The position numbers and the translations under genes are program-made. DNA of 64,000 nucleotides from the NCBI RefSeq assembly GCF_025837155.1, contig NZ_CP107549.1, positions 1-64,000 on the forward strand. The letters are read 5' to 3'. Position 1 is the first letter of the stretch; every line of letters begins with the position of its first letter. The notes beneath the pieces are model-generated. The model was not told where the DNA came from and did not search any database. It saw only the letters and a list, made by a program, of their open reading frames with translations. Below, in pieces: positions 25,012 to 34,698 of the stretch. The DNA is from Pseudomonas sp. Z8(2022) (lineage in GTDB: Bacteria; Pseudomonadota; Gammaproteobacteria; Pseudomonadales; Pseudomonadaceae).

Positions 25012-25104
25012 ATAATTCTGCCCGTTTCTCTCGTAAGTCATTGATTTTACTAAAGGGCTGAATGACAGATTTACTGCCTCTCTACATCTCTGCTGGCTAA
25101 AGCG

Positions 25105-25133
25105 AAACCCCGGCCTGGACGCCGGGGTTTTTT
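25105..25133 (+). terminator. Rho-independent terminator, probably the original gyrB terminator
   Basis: A perfect 10-bp stem AAACCCCGGC/GCCGGGGTTT (25105-25114 with 25121-25130) is followed by more Ts. The nearest upstream plus-strand gene ends 515 bp away, beyond the right end of the accessory element. The simplest reading is that this was gyrB's terminator before the insertion. Confidence 0.85.
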
Positions 25134-25294
25134 ATTGCTGCTATGGCAAAAGGCCTACACGCGGTAGCGGCATGCGCCTCTCTCCTCGCTGGCGAGGTCT
25201 GTCTACTCTATGCGCTATGCGGGAGATGGATATCCCGAGTCAAGGAAGACAGACCGTGCCCAGGACGGCACACGACAGGATGTTGGAAGGTCAT

Positions 25295-25320
25295 AAAAAA
25301 CCCGCTTCGGCGGGTTTTTT
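25295..25320 (-). terminator. Bidirectional terminator after the ynb-like operon
   Basis: The stem CCCGC-TTCG-GCGGG (25301-25314) is flanked by six As and six Ts, so it works on both strands. On the minus strand it lies 25 bp after the stop of the last gene of the ynb-like operon. Confidence 0.88.
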
Positions 25321-25344
25321 GTTGTCTGCGGAAAAGCCGGTTCA

Positions 25345-26277
25345 TCAGGCCCACCAGTAACGCACCATATGGAAGAACACCGGAGCAGCAAAGCAGACAG
25401 AGTCGAGACGGTCGAGCATGCCGCCGTGGCCTTCGATCATGTGGCCCCAGTCCTTCACCCCGCGGTCGCGCTTGATCGCCGACATCACCAGGCCACCGGC
25501 GAAGCCGAGTATGCACACCAGCAGGGCGAATAGCCCGGCCTGCCAGAAGGCGAACGGAGTGATCCAGCAGAGCATGGCGCCGATCAGTGTGGCCAGGGCT
25601 ACTCCACCGACGAAGCCTTCCACGGTTTTCGAAGGCGACAGGTTGGGCGCGATCCTGTGTTTGCCGAGCAGCTTGCCGCAGACGTACTGCAGCACGTCGG
25701 AGAGCTGCACGACGATGATCAGCCAGGCGATCAGTAGCAGGCCACGACCCTCATAACCGGGGATATCCAAGGTCAGCAGCGCCGGTACCGAGGAGATGCA
25801 GTACACGGCGATCATCAGGCCCCACTGCACCTTGGCTGCACGCTCCAGGTAGCGCGTGGTGTCGCCGCCCAGCGAGGCAAGAATCGGCAGCAGCAGGAAC
25901 AGATAGACCGGGATGAAGATGGCAAACAGGCCGTACCAGTCCAGCGCAATCAACAGGTACTGCATCGGCAGGGCGAAATAGAAGGCCGCTACGAGCGCCG
26001 GGTAGTCACTGCGCCTTGTCGGTGTCAGGGTCATGAACTCGCGCAGGGCGTAGAACGACACGAAGTAGAACAGCAGGATCACGCCGTTGTTGCCGAACAG
26101 GAAGGCGATGCCGATCACCAGCACCATCACCCACCAGGCATTGATCCGCGCGTTGAGGTTGTCGATCACCGGGTTCGGTTGATCGCCGCTGCGCCGCTTG
26201 AGGACGAAACCGATCAGGCTGGCCAGCAGAAGCAGCGCACCGATACCGGCGAACAGCAGCAGAGTATTGCGATCCAT
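25345..26277 (-). CDS. CdsA-like phosphatidate cytidylyltransferase (YnbB-like)
   Basis: This 310-aa integral membrane protein with about eight hydrophobic segments belongs to the CDP-diglyceride synthase family. The family signature is visible as SPSKTVEGFVGGVALATLIG and the C-terminal KRDRGVKDWGHMIEGHGGMLDRLDS. It would make CDP-diacylglycerol from phosphatidate and CTP at the inner membrane. It is the last gene of a six-gene operon resembling E. coli ynbABCD, and its start lies directly after the stop of the acyltransferase. The housekeeping cdsA would lie elsewhere; this looks like a dedicated paralogue feeding the CDP-alcohol transferase of the same operon. Confidence 0.9.
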   Translation of the reverse strand: MDRNTLLLFAGIGALLLLASLIGFVLKRRSGDQPNPVIDNLNARINAWWVMVLVIGIAFLFGNNGVILLFYFVSFYALREFMTLTPTRRSDYPALVAAFYFALPMQYLLIALDWYGLFAIFIPVYLFLLLPILASLGGDTTRYLERAAKVQWGLMIAVYCISSVPALLTLDIPGYEGRGLLLIAWLIIVVQLSDVLQYVCGKLLGKHRIAPNLSPSKTVEGFVGGVALATLIGAMLCWITPFAFWQAGLFALLVCILGFAGGLVMSAIKRDRGVKDWGHMIEGHGGMLDRLDSVCFAAPVFFHMVRYWWA

Positions 26278-26278
26278 C

Positions 26279-26902
26279 TCAGGCCTCCTCGGGTGCCATT
26301 GCCAGCAGGGCGTTACGTGCGCGTTCCAGGAAGGCGTCCTTGCTCTCGCCCTCGATGCGTTCCAGTGCTGCGCCGAAGCTCAGGGTGCATAGCAGGGGCA
26401 GCGGCAGTGCGCGGCCCTTGGGCATTACCCGGTTGAGGTTGGCGATCCACACCGGCACCAGTTCCACGTCAGGGCGTGCCTGGGCCAGGTGATAGAGGCC
26501 GCTCTTGAACGGTAGCAGCGGCTCGTCGGTGAGGTTGCGCGTGCCCTCGGGAAAGAGGATCAGCGAATCGCCCTGCCCCAGCGCATCGAGCATGGACTGC
26601 AGCGGATTGGCCTGCGGTGAGCGCTGCTCGCGGTCGACCAGCACACCATTGAACACGTCGCGAATCAGGAAACGCCGCAGGTTGCTGCTCAGCCAATAGT
26701 CGGAACCCGCCACCGGCCGGGTGCTCCTGCGCAGCTCGGGCGGCAGCGAGGCCCAGAGCAGGACGAAATCGCCATGGCTGCTGTGGTTGGCGTAGTACAG
26801 ACGTTGCGTCGCCTGCGCGGTGCTGCCGAGCCACAGGGCGCGGGCACCGGTCAGCAGGCGAGCCGCAGAGGTGATGGCGAAAGCTGTCAATGCGGCGAGC
26901 AT
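26279..26902 (-). CDS. PlsC-like lysophospholipid acyltransferase
   Basis: This 207-aa protein of the 1-acylglycerol-3-phosphate acyltransferase superfamily has a catalytic NHSSHGD motif (the H-X4-D box, near residue 39) and the substrate-binding FPEGTRN. An N-terminal hydrophobic helix would anchor it. It is short compared with housekeeping PlsC (about 250 aa). It sits in the ynb-like operon, 9 bp after the small membrane protein gene, and would supply or remodel an acyl chain on the lipid made by this operon. The substrate is unknown. Confidence 0.87.
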   Translation of the reverse strand: MLAALTAFAITSAARLLTGARALWLGSTAQATQRLYYANHSSHGDFVLLWASLPPELRRSTRPVAGSDYWLSSNLRRFLIRDVFNGVLVDREQRSPQANPLQSMLDALGQGDSLILFPEGTRNLTDEPLLPFKSGLYHLAQARPDVELVPVWIANLNRVMPKGRALPLPLLCTLSFGAALERIEGESKDAFLERARNALLAMAPEEA

Positions 26903-26911
26903 GGCGACTCC

Positions 26912-27346
26912 TTAAGCGAAAGCGAGGAAGATTCCCGACACAACGATGACGATCTGCAGCAGCAGGCCCAGTGCCTGTCTGCGCAGCAGGCTCAATGCGC
27001 CCTGACAGCGCTGGTTCCAGGCGCGGCCGCTGTGCTGCGCATTCTGCAGCCCGAGATGCTGCAGGGCCTGATCCAAGGCGCGAGTCTGGCTGTCGAGCTG
27101 TTCACCGGCTTCGGCCAGGCGCTGGAACAGCTCGGCGTCCAGTGCCACACGCAGAGCCCAGTATTTCTCGGCCACACCGACGATCAGTAGCGCTGCGCAG
27201 ATCAGCGCCGATATCAGGTTTGTCTGGGCGCCAAGCCATGGCACCAGGCCGAAGACCACGGCGACCAGGCTCAGCGCGCTGGAAAAGTGGTCGAGGCTGC
27301 GCCCGCGTCGTAGCAGTGCGGCGACCAGCAGCAGATCAGCCTGCAT
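26912..27346 (-). CDS. Small membrane protein of the ynb-like operon
   Basis: This 144-aa protein has hydrophobic segments at about 22-60 and 122-143 and an intervening soluble helical region (about 65-110) rich in L, A, Q and E. I do not recognise the family. It overlaps the end of the preceding phosphatase gene by 11 bases, so it is translated with the operon. E. coli ynbABCD has no obvious counterpart. A helper or scaffold role in the membrane is a guess. Confidence 0.75.
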   Translation of the reverse strand: MQADLLLVAALLRRGRSLDHFSSALSLVAVVFGLVPWLGAQTNLISALICAALLIVGVAEKYWALRVALDAELFQRLAEAGEQLDSQTRALDQALQHLGLQNAQHSGRAWNQRCQGALSLLRRQALGLLLQIVIVVSGIFLAFA

Positions 27347-28673
27347 GGGCGGCCTCCAGTTCGACGCCCGCGTCGAGCATGATCTGTAGCGCGGCCAGAT
27401 GCTGTGGCCCGAGCACGACCTGTGGCCGCGCCTGGCGGACCAGCTCTACGGCGGACTCGACGCTCTGGCAGCGGCCACTGTGCAGCAGCCAGGCCGCCAC
27501 GGCGGTGGCACTGCGCGAATAACCCAGGGCGCAGCACACCAGCACCGGGCCGTTATGACGCAGACGTTCAATGGCCTCGGCGGCGCGTTGGCAGGTCAGC
27601 GCATCCGGTGCCACCAGATCCAGCGACGGCAGGCTGCAGTAGGAGCCCGGAGTATGCAGCAGAGGCAGTTCGGCGCACAGATCGACCACGGCGGCGTAGC
27701 CATCCAGATCGCCCGTGGCAGGCAGGCGGCCCAGGTAAACGCCCTCCACTACCTGGCTCGGCGCCGGTTGGCGAAATGTCCACAGCCGTGAATTGATCCA
27801 GGCACCGAGCAGATAGGGCGCGAGCAATACCGTGGCGGCCGGGCTGAGGCGGCCGTCGGCCTGTTTCTGAAAACCGGCAGCGCCGAACAACAGGTAATTG
27901 AATGCGACCATCGCCAGGGCAACGGCCGGCCAGAACAGCCATAGCCAGGTGCCGCCCAGATTGACTGCCAGCGCCGTGCACACAAGGGCTCCGAGGCCGT
28001 AACGCAGTGCCAGGCGCCAACGCCGTGAGTCGCCGCTCAGGCGCAGGTGGCGCAGCGGCGTATCACCCTTCAGCGGCAGCAGCCAGAGGCAGAAGAAGCC
28101 GGCCAGCGCCCCGCTGGGCACGTCGATAAAGTGATGCTGCCAGGTGGTCAGTACCGAGAAACCGATCAGCGCCATCCAGCCGTGCAGCAGGCCGCGCCAG
28201 AACAAGCCTCGGGTGTGATTGGCGAACATCGCCCAGATGATCACCAGCAGGGTGATATGCAGCGACGGCGCCTGGTTGAAGGGTTTGTCGAAGCCCATCA
28301 GCAGATCGAACATCAGGCCGAAGGTGCCATCCAGCGGCGGCCGCTCGAAGGTGAAGCGCAGCGGCCAGAGCAGGAAGCAGGCCACGCAGATGATCTGCGC
28401 GGTGAGCAGACGCAGGGCGTGGCGGTCCATCTCGCGGCGGCAGGCCGGCAGCAGGAAGGACAGGCCGTAGAGCAGGTCGATCGACCAGTACGGCACGATG
28501 GTCCAAGGCCACAGCGGGATCTGCGGTTCCCAGGCGAAGACCAGGCTACCGACGTCATCGCGCTGCCCGCTGATCCAGTTGGCGAAACCGTAGCTGGCGA
28601 AGAACAGCGGGCCGAGCAACAGCAGCCAGAGTACGCCGCGCTTCCACAATCCCTGTTCGCGGGCGTGCTCCAT
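27336..28673 (-). CDS. PAP2 / dual-specificity phosphatase fusion (YnbD-like)
   Basis: The ATG at 28673 (MEHAREQGLWKRG) overlaps the upstream stop as TGATG and gives 445 aa. The N-terminal part is a multi-helix PAP2-type membrane domain with QAPSLH and TWQHHFIDVPSG, which fit the PAP2 active-site motifs. The C-terminal part is a dual-specificity or tyrosine-phosphatase-like domain with the Cys-X5-Arg loop CALGYSR. E. coli YnbD has this layout. It probably dephosphorylates a lipid phosphate produced in this operon, for example a phosphatidylglycerophosphate-type intermediate; the exact substrate is unknown. Confidence 0.88.
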   Translation of the reverse strand: MEHAREQGLWKRGVLWLLLLGPLFFASYGFANWISGQRDDVGSLVFAWEPQIPLWPWTIVPYWSIDLLYGLSFLLPACRREMDRHALRLLTAQIICVACFLLWPLRFTFERPPLDGTFGLMFDLLMGFDKPFNQAPSLHITLLVIIWAMFANHTRGLFWRGLLHGWMALIGFSVLTTWQHHFIDVPSGALAGFFCLWLLPLKGDTPLRHLRLSGDSRRWRLALRYGLGALVCTALAVNLGGTWLWLFWPAVALAMVAFNYLLFGAAGFQKQADGRLSPAATVLLAPYLLGAWINSRLWTFRQPAPSQVVEGVYLGRLPATGDLDGYAAVVDLCAELPLLHTPGSYCSLPSLDLVAPDALTCQRAAEAIERLRHNGPVLVCCALGYSRSATAVAAWLLHSGRCQSVESAVELVRQARPQVVLGPQHLAALQIMLDAGVELEAAHAG

Positions 28674-30427
28674 CACTTCACCCGTTGTGCCAGGGACACA
28701 CTGAAGATGCCCCACTGGTCGATGCGCTGCGCCACCTTGCGAAAGCCCGCCGCTTCCACCAGTTGATCCATCTCTGCCTGGCTGCGCCGGCGCATGACCC
28801 AGGCTTGGCCACCGCGATGGCTGGTCAGGGCGCGGGCGATCAGTTCCAGCTGCGGGTGCCAGGGCTGGCCGGTGTAAACCAGGTAGCCGCCCTCCTCGAC
28901 CGCTGCCGCCAGCCCGGCCAGCGAGTCGCCGACCATCTGGTTGCTGCCGAACAGTTCGTACAGACCGGAGACCACCGCCAGGGTCGGTTGCGGTTCGAGT
29001 GCGGCGAGATCGTCACGGTCGAAGGCATCGCCTTTGACGAAGCGGGCGATGTCGCCCAGACCCTTCTGCTGGATCAGCGCATTACCGTCGCGCACGTTGA
29101 TGTCGCTGTAGTCGCGCAGCAGGATCGATTCGGGGCGCTGCTCCTGGCCTTCCAGCGCCTCGAGGATGTAGCGGCCATGGCCGGCGGCAATATCGACGAT
29201 ACGCACCGCCTTGTTCGCCTCGCGCAGTCGGGCCATGGCCAGGCGCAGCAGCTCTTCGGCGTGCAGCTTGCGCTGGCGGATGCCGCGCCAGCCAATGGAA
29301 TCGAGGTAGTTCTGGTCGATCAGGCGGCCCAGTGCGCCCTTGCCGGTCGGTTGGTTGCGGTAGACGTAATCAAGGGTGCTGCCGGAATCGAAGCCAGTGT
29401 CGAAGCCAAGCTTGACCCCGGCCGACAGCGTGCTGCCCACGCGCATGCCGGCGCGAGTGGCGCGCCAGTAGAGGTCGCGCAGCGAGTTTCTCGGCAGCGG
29501 CGCGGCCAGCTCCTCGGCTTCGGCGCAGGTGGCGCCCAGGCGATCAGCATCGAGCAACGAAGGACGAGTCAGAGGCTCCTCGAAGTTGCGCAGGATGAAG
29601 CGCCGCGCGCGGCTCAGGGCGTGGGCGCGGTCACGTTCACCCAGGGTGTCGTGGAAGAAGCCAGGCAGCAGGTGTTTCTCCTTGCGCAGGCTGCCAAGGC
29701 GTTCGAAAAAGTCTTCCTGCGGTTTGCGGTGGACAACGAAGTCGGCGCCGGAGATCAGCAGTTGGGTCGGCACCTGGATCGCCTGCGCGTCGGCGACGAC
29801 GCGGTCGGCCGCTTCGTACAGGCCGAGCAGCATGGTCACCGAGATCGGCCGAGAGATCAGCGAGTCGTTTTCGAAGGAGGCGATACGCTCGGGATCGTGG
29901 CTGAGGAAGCGCGCCTTTACGTAGCTGTTGACGAAGAAGTTGCCGCGCCAGGCATGCAGCAGTTTCAGCCCGGGCCGGGCGAAAGGCACGTAGAGCTTGA
30001 CCTTGAAGGCCGGCGAGGCGAGCACCAGGCAGCGCACCTTGGGCGCGTAGTCATGGGCCCAGGTGGAGACGATTACCGCGCCGACACTTTGCGCCACCAC
30101 CGCCAGGTCTTCTTCGGCGATGCCGTGTTGGGCGCCGATATACTCGATAAAGGTCTGCACATCGCGCACGCTGGTGGCGAAGCTCGGGCTGTCGCCGCGC
30201 GCGCCGGGCGAGAGGCCATGGCCACGGGCATCCCAGGCGAAGAAGTCGCAGTGCGGCAGCTCCAGTTCGTCCACCAGATGAGCCATGCGCCCGCCATGCT
30301 CGTGGCCGCGGTGGAACAGCACCACCGCCTGGCGTGGGCCCTCGACGGGCGTAATCGCCGGCCAGTGGCGATAGCTCAGCTCGACGCCGTCATGGGTGGC
30401 AAAGGTATGCAGTTGGACGGGACGCAT
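28673..30427 (-). CDS. Alpha/beta hydrolase-methyltransferase fusion (YnbC-like)
   Basis: This 584-aa two-domain protein resembles E. coli YnbC. The N-terminal alpha/beta hydrolase (about 1-310) has WDARGHGLS and a nucleophile elbow AQSVG (the usual GxSxG with Ala in the first position), with a late His in GFFHDTLGE. The C-terminal half (about 330-584) is a class I SAM-dependent methyltransferase with motif I VDIAAGHGRY. The start overlaps nothing and lies 27 bp after ynbA; its stop overlaps the ynbD-like start by one base. A lipase or acyl-handling activity tied to head-group methylation is a plausible but unproven role. Confidence 0.88.
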   Translation of the reverse strand: MRPVQLHTFATHDGVELSYRHWPAITPVEGPRQAVVLFHRGHEHGGRMAHLVDELELPHCDFFAWDARGHGLSPGARGDSPSFATSVRDVQTFIEYIGAQHGIAEEDLAVVAQSVGAVIVSTWAHDYAPKVRCLVLASPAFKVKLYVPFARPGLKLLHAWRGNFFVNSYVKARFLSHDPERIASFENDSLISRPISVTMLLGLYEAADRVVADAQAIQVPTQLLISGADFVVHRKPQEDFFERLGSLRKEKHLLPGFFHDTLGERDRAHALSRARRFILRNFEEPLTRPSLLDADRLGATCAEAEELAAPLPRNSLRDLYWRATRAGMRVGSTLSAGVKLGFDTGFDSGSTLDYVYRNQPTGKGALGRLIDQNYLDSIGWRGIRQRKLHAEELLRLAMARLREANKAVRIVDIAAGHGRYILEALEGQEQRPESILLRDYSDINVRDGNALIQQKGLGDIARFVKGDAFDRDDLAALEPQPTLAVVSGLYELFGSNQMVGDSLAGLAAAVEEGGYLVYTGQPWHPQLELIARALTSHRGGQAWVMRRRSQAEMDQLVEAAGFRKVAQRIDQWGIFSVSLAQRVK

Positions 30428-30454
30428 GGAATCTCCTTATTCCGAGAAAAGGGT

Positions 30455-31060
30455 TCAGGCCGTTTCGGCCAGCCCCTGGCGAACGCGGTTGTAGAGGGTA
30501 TGGATCAGCAGGGCGAGAACCAGAGCCAGCAGCAGATTGATCCACAGGGCAGGCAGCAGGCCCGTGGCCACGCTGGCACCGATCACACCGAAGCAGAAGG
30601 CACGGTCGCTCTTGCCCATCGGCCCGTCATAGCGGCGCGAGGCGCCGACCATGGGGCCGAGTACCCCGGCGTATTCGCTGATCACTGCCAGCAGCACAAC
30701 AAGAATGACCAGCAATGGCGAGACACCGGGCAGCAGGGCGAAGGGCAGATAAAGCGCGCTGTCGGCGACCACGTCGCACAGTTCGTTGAGGTAGGCGCCG
30801 AGCTTCGATTGCTGACCGAACTCGCGCGCTAGCATGCCGTCGATGGCGTTGAGCGCCATGCGCAGCAACATCCACAGGGGAATCAGGGCGAACAGCCAGA
30901 TGACGTGGCTGAACACGGCGAGCAGAGCGCCGAGCAGCACGGAGACGATCGCCGCGGCCAGGGTCACCTGATTGGCGGTAACGCCGCGAGCGTAAAGACG
31001 TTCGACGCCGGGGCGCAGCAGATTCTGGAAAGCCGGTTTGAGCTGGTAGATCGACGGCAT
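30455..31060 (-). CDS. CDP-alcohol phosphatidyltransferase (YnbA-like)
   Basis: This 201-aa membrane protein with about five to six helices has the CDP-alcohol phosphatidyltransferase signature DGMLAREFGQQSKLG followed by AYLNELCDVVAD. The consensus DGx2ARx8Gx3Dx3D has Asn in place of the third Asp; I recall the same N-E-L in YnbA-like proteins, so this may be a subfamily trait. It transfers a phosphatidyl group from CDP-diacylglycerol to an unknown alcohol. It is the first gene of the operon. The promoter should lie in 31061-31262. Confidence 0.88.
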   Translation of the reverse strand: MPSIYQLKPAFQNLLRPGVERLYARGVTANQVTLAAAIVSVLLGALLAVFSHVIWLFALIPLWMLLRMALNAIDGMLAREFGQQSKLGAYLNELCDVVADSALYLPFALLPGVSPLLVILVVLLAVISEYAGVLGPMVGASRRYDGPMGKSDRAFCFGVIGASVATGLLPALWINLLLALVLALLIHTLYNRVRQGLAETA

Positions 31061-31262
31061 GGCAGTGCATTCCCTTTACTGAGCCAATCATCGCCCATCA
31101 CAGCGAGCGAGGTTGTGCGCCCGTCGAGGCTTGTATCAATACATCAGGGGCTGGTGCGTTCGGCATGCCTCATGCCCGCAGAGACGTGCCTACGGGTACC
31201 GGCACGGAGCGCCACGCCACAACTTATACCCTGTCAGCGGTTTTTCCCAGCTTATCCGCTGG

Positions 31263-32030
31263 TCAGGCCGTTTCGCCCAGACGGCTCAGCTGTGGCTCTT
31301 CACCGCGCAGCTCGGTCTGCTGCTGGCAGACCCACTGGAAGGCGCGCTCGTTGAGCTCGGCGATGGCGCGTGGGCCTTCACCTTCGGCATACATCGGTGC
31401 GCCGATAATCACCTGAATGGTGCCCGCGCGTTTGCCCCAGCCGGCTTTCGGCCAGAACTCGCCGGCATTGTGGGCGATGGGCAGAACCGGCAGGCCGGCA
31501 TTTACCGCGAGAGCCGTGCCACCGCGAGAGAACTTGCCGATCTGCCCTGGGGGAATGCGCGTGCCTTCGGGGAACACCAGCACCCAGGCGCCCTGCTTGA
31601 GGCGTTCGTCGCCCTGCTTGGCCAGCTGCTTGAGCGCCGCCTTGGGGTTGCTGCGGTCGATGGCGATGGGCTTGAGCAGCGCCATGCCCCAGCCGAAGAA
31701 CGGCACGTGCAGCAGTTCGCGCTTGACCACCTGGCTGAGCGGTTCGAAATAGGCGGAGAGGAAGAAGGTTTCCCAGGTGCTCTGGTGGTTGGCGAGAATC
31801 ACGCAGGGGCGCTCGGGGATGTTCTCCACGCCGCGCACTTCATAGCGGATGCCGACGATCACCCTGGCCAGCCACACGGCGCAGCTGCACCAGGCCTGAA
31901 CCACGAAGCGGTAGCGCTGGCGGAATGGCAGCAAAGGTGCGACCACCAGGCTGATCAGGCACCAGAAGAACGAGCTGGACGACAGCAGCAGGTAGAAAAG
32001 CGTGACTCTGAAAGCCTGCAGGATCGCCAT
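31263..32030 (-). CDS. plsC: 1-acyl-sn-glycerol-3-phosphate acyltransferase (PA0005-like)
   Basis: The ATG at 32030 (MAILQAFRVTLFYLLL) gives 255 aa; a GTG at 32042 is an alternative start. The catalytic NHQSTWE box and the FPEGTRIPPGQIGKF substrate loop are clear, and an N-terminal hydrophobic helix anchors the enzyme in the inner membrane. It acylates lysophosphatidate to phosphatidate. The gene lies between gyrB and gmhB as in P. aeruginosa, although here an element and the ynb-like operon separate it from gyrB. It follows gmhB by 13 bp on the same strand. Confidence 0.93.
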   Translation of the reverse strand: MAILQAFRVTLFYLLLSSSSFFWCLISLVVAPLLPFRQRYRFVVQAWCSCAVWLARVIVGIRYEVRGVENIPERPCVILANHQSTWETFFLSAYFEPLSQVVKRELLHVPFFGWGMALLKPIAIDRSNPKAALKQLAKQGDERLKQGAWVLVFPEGTRIPPGQIGKFSRGGTALAVNAGLPVLPIAHNAGEFWPKAGWGKRAGTIQVIIGAPMYAEGEGPRAIAELNERAFQWVCQQQTELRGEEPQLSRLGETA

Positions 32031-32043
32031 GAATCTTCGCACC

Positions 32044-32574
32044 TTATGAGAGCAGTCGATCGGCGACAGCCGCCAGATCGTCGAATACCAGGGTTCCTGG
32101 CGGCAGGGGCTTGGCCAGGGTTCGTTCGCCCTTGCCGGTTTTCACCAGCACAGGCTGACAATCGACGGCCAGCGCCGCCTGCAGGTCACCGCTGCTGTCG
32201 CCGACGAACCAGACTCCTGCCAGGTCCGTGGCGTAGTGTGCGGCGATCTGTCTGAGCAGACCCGCCTTCGGTTTGCGGCACTCGCAGCCATCGTCCGGCC
32301 CATGCGGGCAATGAACGATCAGGCCGACTTCTCCGCCCTGCTCGGCCACCAGCTGGCGCAGCCGTGCGTGCATCGCTTCCAGGGTTGCCAGGTCGTAATA
32401 GCCACGGGCGATGCCGGACTGATTGGTGGCCACGGCCACCGTCCAGCCTGCTTGCGACAGACGCGCGATGGCGGCGATCGACGACGGGATGGGAATCCAC
32501 TCGTCGAGCGTCTTGATATAGGCGTCGGAGTCTTGGTTGATGACACCGTCGCGGTCGAGGATCAGCAGTTTCAT
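32044..32574 (-). CDS. gmhB: D-glycero-D-manno-heptose-1,7-bisphosphate 7-phosphatase
   Basis: This 176-aa HAD-family phosphatase of the heptose pathway for lipopolysaccharide core synthesis starts with the nucleophile motif DRDGVIN (D7 and D9), followed by TNQSG, a zinc-binding loop CPHGPDDGCECRKP and the motif GDSSGDLQAA. The length is typical of the family. The gene is placed between glyS and plsC as in other pseudomonads, probably co-transcribed with both. Confidence 0.94.
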   Translation of the reverse strand: MKLLILDRDGVINQDSDAYIKTLDEWIPIPSSIAAIARLSQAGWTVAVATNQSGIARGYYDLATLEAMHARLRQLVAEQGGEVGLIVHCPHGPDDGCECRKPKAGLLRQIAAHYATDLAGVWFVGDSSGDLQAALAVDCQPVLVKTGKGERTLAKPLPPGTLVFDDLAAVADRLLS

Positions 32575-32643
32575 GCAGCCACGCCAGAAGCGGAGATGGA
32601 AACCAGTGCTGGCCGCGAATGCCTTCGCGGCCAGCGTCTGGCG

Positions 32644-34698
32644 TCAGCCCAGTACCGAGATATCCGCAACGCCAAGGAACAGCCCGCGCAGGCGGGCCAG
32701 CAGGGCGTAACGGTTGGCGCGCACCTTGGCGTCCTCGGCATTGACCAGTACCGCCTCAAAGAAGGCGTCCACCGGCTCGCGCAGGCTGGCCAGCTTGGCC
32801 AGCGCCTCGCTGTACTGACGCGCGGCAGCCAGCGGCTGCACAGCCTGGTCGGCCTGCTGGATGGCGGCGTGCAGGGCGAACTCGCTGGGGTTGTCGAAGT
32901 AGTGCGCTTCGACCTGGGCAGCGACGCCACCTTCGGCCTTGCTCAGCAGGTTCGACACGCGCTTGTTGGCGGCGGCCAGGGCTGCGGCCTGCGGCAGCTT
33001 GCGGAAGGCCTGCACGGCCTGCACGCGCTGGTCGAAGTCCAGCGGAGAGGTCGGGTTGACCGCACGCACCGCCTGGTACACGGCCACTTCGATGCCTTCA
33101 TCTTCGTAGCGCGCGCGCAGGCGGTCGAAGATGAACTCCAGTACCTGGGCAGCCAGACCGTCGGCCTTGACCTTGCCTGCGTACTGGGCGACGGCGAAGT
33201 CGACCGCGGATGCCAGATCCAGGTCCAGACCCTTCTCGATCAGGATGCGCAGCACGCCGAGGGCGGCGCGGCGCAGGGCGTAGGGGTCCTTGGAACCAGT
33301 GGGCAACATGCCGATGCCGAAGATGCCGACCAGGGTGTCGAGCTTGTCGGCCACCGCGACTGCAGCACCGGTGAGGGTGCTCGGCAGCTCGGCGCCGGCA
33401 CCGCGCGGCATGTACTGTTCGTTCAGGGCCAGGGCGACGTCCTGCGGCTCACCGTCGTTGAGCGCGTAGTAGTAACCGGCGATGCCCTGCATCTCGGGGA
33501 ATTCGCCGACCATCTCGGTGGCCAGGTCGCATTTGGACAGCAGGCCGGCACGGGCGGCGCGCTGCTCGTCGCCACCGACCGAGGCAGCGATGAAGCCGGC
33601 CAGGGCGGAGACGCGCTGGGCCTTGTCGAACACCGAACCGAGCTGGGCCTGAAACACCACGTTGGCCAGGCGCTGGTTGAAGCCTTCGAGCTTCTGCTTC
33701 TTGTCCTGCTTGAAGAAGAACTCGGCGTCGGTCAGACGCGGGCGCACCACCTTCTCGTTGCCGGAGACGATCTGCGCCGGGTCCTTGGACTCGACGTTGG
33801 CCACGGTGATGAAGCGCGGCAGCAGCTTGCCGCCCGCATCGAGCAGGCAGAAGTACTTCTGGTTGTCCTGCATGGTGCTGATCAGCGCCTCCTGCGGCAC
33901 CTCAAGGAAGCGTTCCTCGAAGGAGCAGACCAGCGGCACCGGCCATTCCACCAGCGCGGTCACTTCGTCCAGCAGCGCCGGCGGCACGATGGCGCTGCCG
34001 TTCTCGGCTGCGGCCAGCTCGTCGACACGGCGGCTGATCAGCTCGCGGCGCTCGGCGAAGTCGGCCAGCACGAAGGCGCTGCGCAGGTCTTCGGCATAGC
34101 TGGCCGGGCTGCTGATGTGCACGTCACGGTTGGCGTGGAAACGGTGGCCACGGGATACGCGACCGGCCTTCTGCGCGAGGATCTCGCAGTCGACCACGGC
34201 GTCGCCGAACAGCATCACCAGCCACTGGGTCGGACGCACGAACTCGTCACGACGTGCGGCCCAGCGCATGCGTTTGGGGATCGGCAGGTCGTTCAGCGAG
34301 TCGCTGACGATGGTCGGCAGCAGGTTCACCGCCGGCTGGCCGGGGATGTGCTGGGCATAGCGTAGTTTCGGCCCGCTGCGGTCGATCTCGCTGATGTCCA
34401 CGCCGCACTTGCGGGCGAAGCCGAGAGCGGCCTGGGTCGGGTTGCCGTCAGCGTCGAAGGCGGCCTGGATGGGCGGGCCGTCGAGGTTCATGCTGCGGTC
34501 GGCCTGCTGCTCTTCCAGCTGCTCGATCAACACCGCCAGGCGGCGCGGCGCGGCGTACACGCGGCTGGCTGCATAGCCCAGGCCGGCGGCCTTGAGGCCT
34601 TTCTCGATGCCTTTGAGGAAGGCCTCCCCGAGGCTTTTCAGGGCTTTCGGTGGCAGCTCTTCGGTGCCCAGTTCGACCAGGAAATCTTGTGCACTCAT
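32644..34698 (-). CDS. glyS: Glycyl-tRNA synthetase beta subunit
   Basis: This 684-aa beta chain of the bacterial alpha2-beta2 glycyl-tRNA synthetase begins [20 protein letters not shown], the family hallmark. An HD-like central region and a C-terminal helical anticodon-binding region follow. The beta subunit recognises tRNA-Gly while the catalytic site is in GlyQ. The start overlaps the glyQ stop by 4 bases (ATGA), so the two chains are translationally coupled. Confidence 0.97.
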   Translation of the reverse strand: MSAQDFLVELGTEELPPKALKSLGEAFLKGIEKGLKAAGLGYAASRVYAAPRRLAVLIEQLEEQQADRSMNLDGPPIQAAFDADGNPTQAALGFARKCGVDISEIDRSGPKLRYAQHIPGQPAVNLLPTIVSDSLNDLPIPKRMRWAARRDEFVRPTQWLVMLFGDAVVDCEILAQKAGRVSRGHRFHANRDVHISSPASYAEDLRSAFVLADFAERRELISRRVDELAAAENGSAIVPPALLDEVTALVEWPVPLVCSFEERFLEVPQEALISTMQDNQKYFCLLDAGGKLLPRFITVANVESKDPAQIVSGNEKVVRPRLTDAEFFFKQDKKQKLEGFNQRLANVVFQAQLGSVFDKAQRVSALAGFIAASVGGDEQRAARAGLLSKCDLATEMVGEFPEMQGIAGYYYALNDGEPQDVALALNEQYMPRGAGAELPSTLTGAAVAVADKLDTLVGIFGIGMLPTGSKDPYALRRAALGVLRILIEKGLDLDLASAVDFAVAQYAGKVKADGLAAQVLEFIFDRLRARYEDEGIEVAVYQAVRAVNPTSPLDFDQRVQAVQAFRKLPQAAALAAANKRVSNLLSKAEGGVAAQVEAHYFDNPSEFALHAAIQQADQAVQPLAAARQYSEALAKLASLREPVDAFFEAVLVNAEDAKVRANRYALLARLRGLFLGVADISVLG

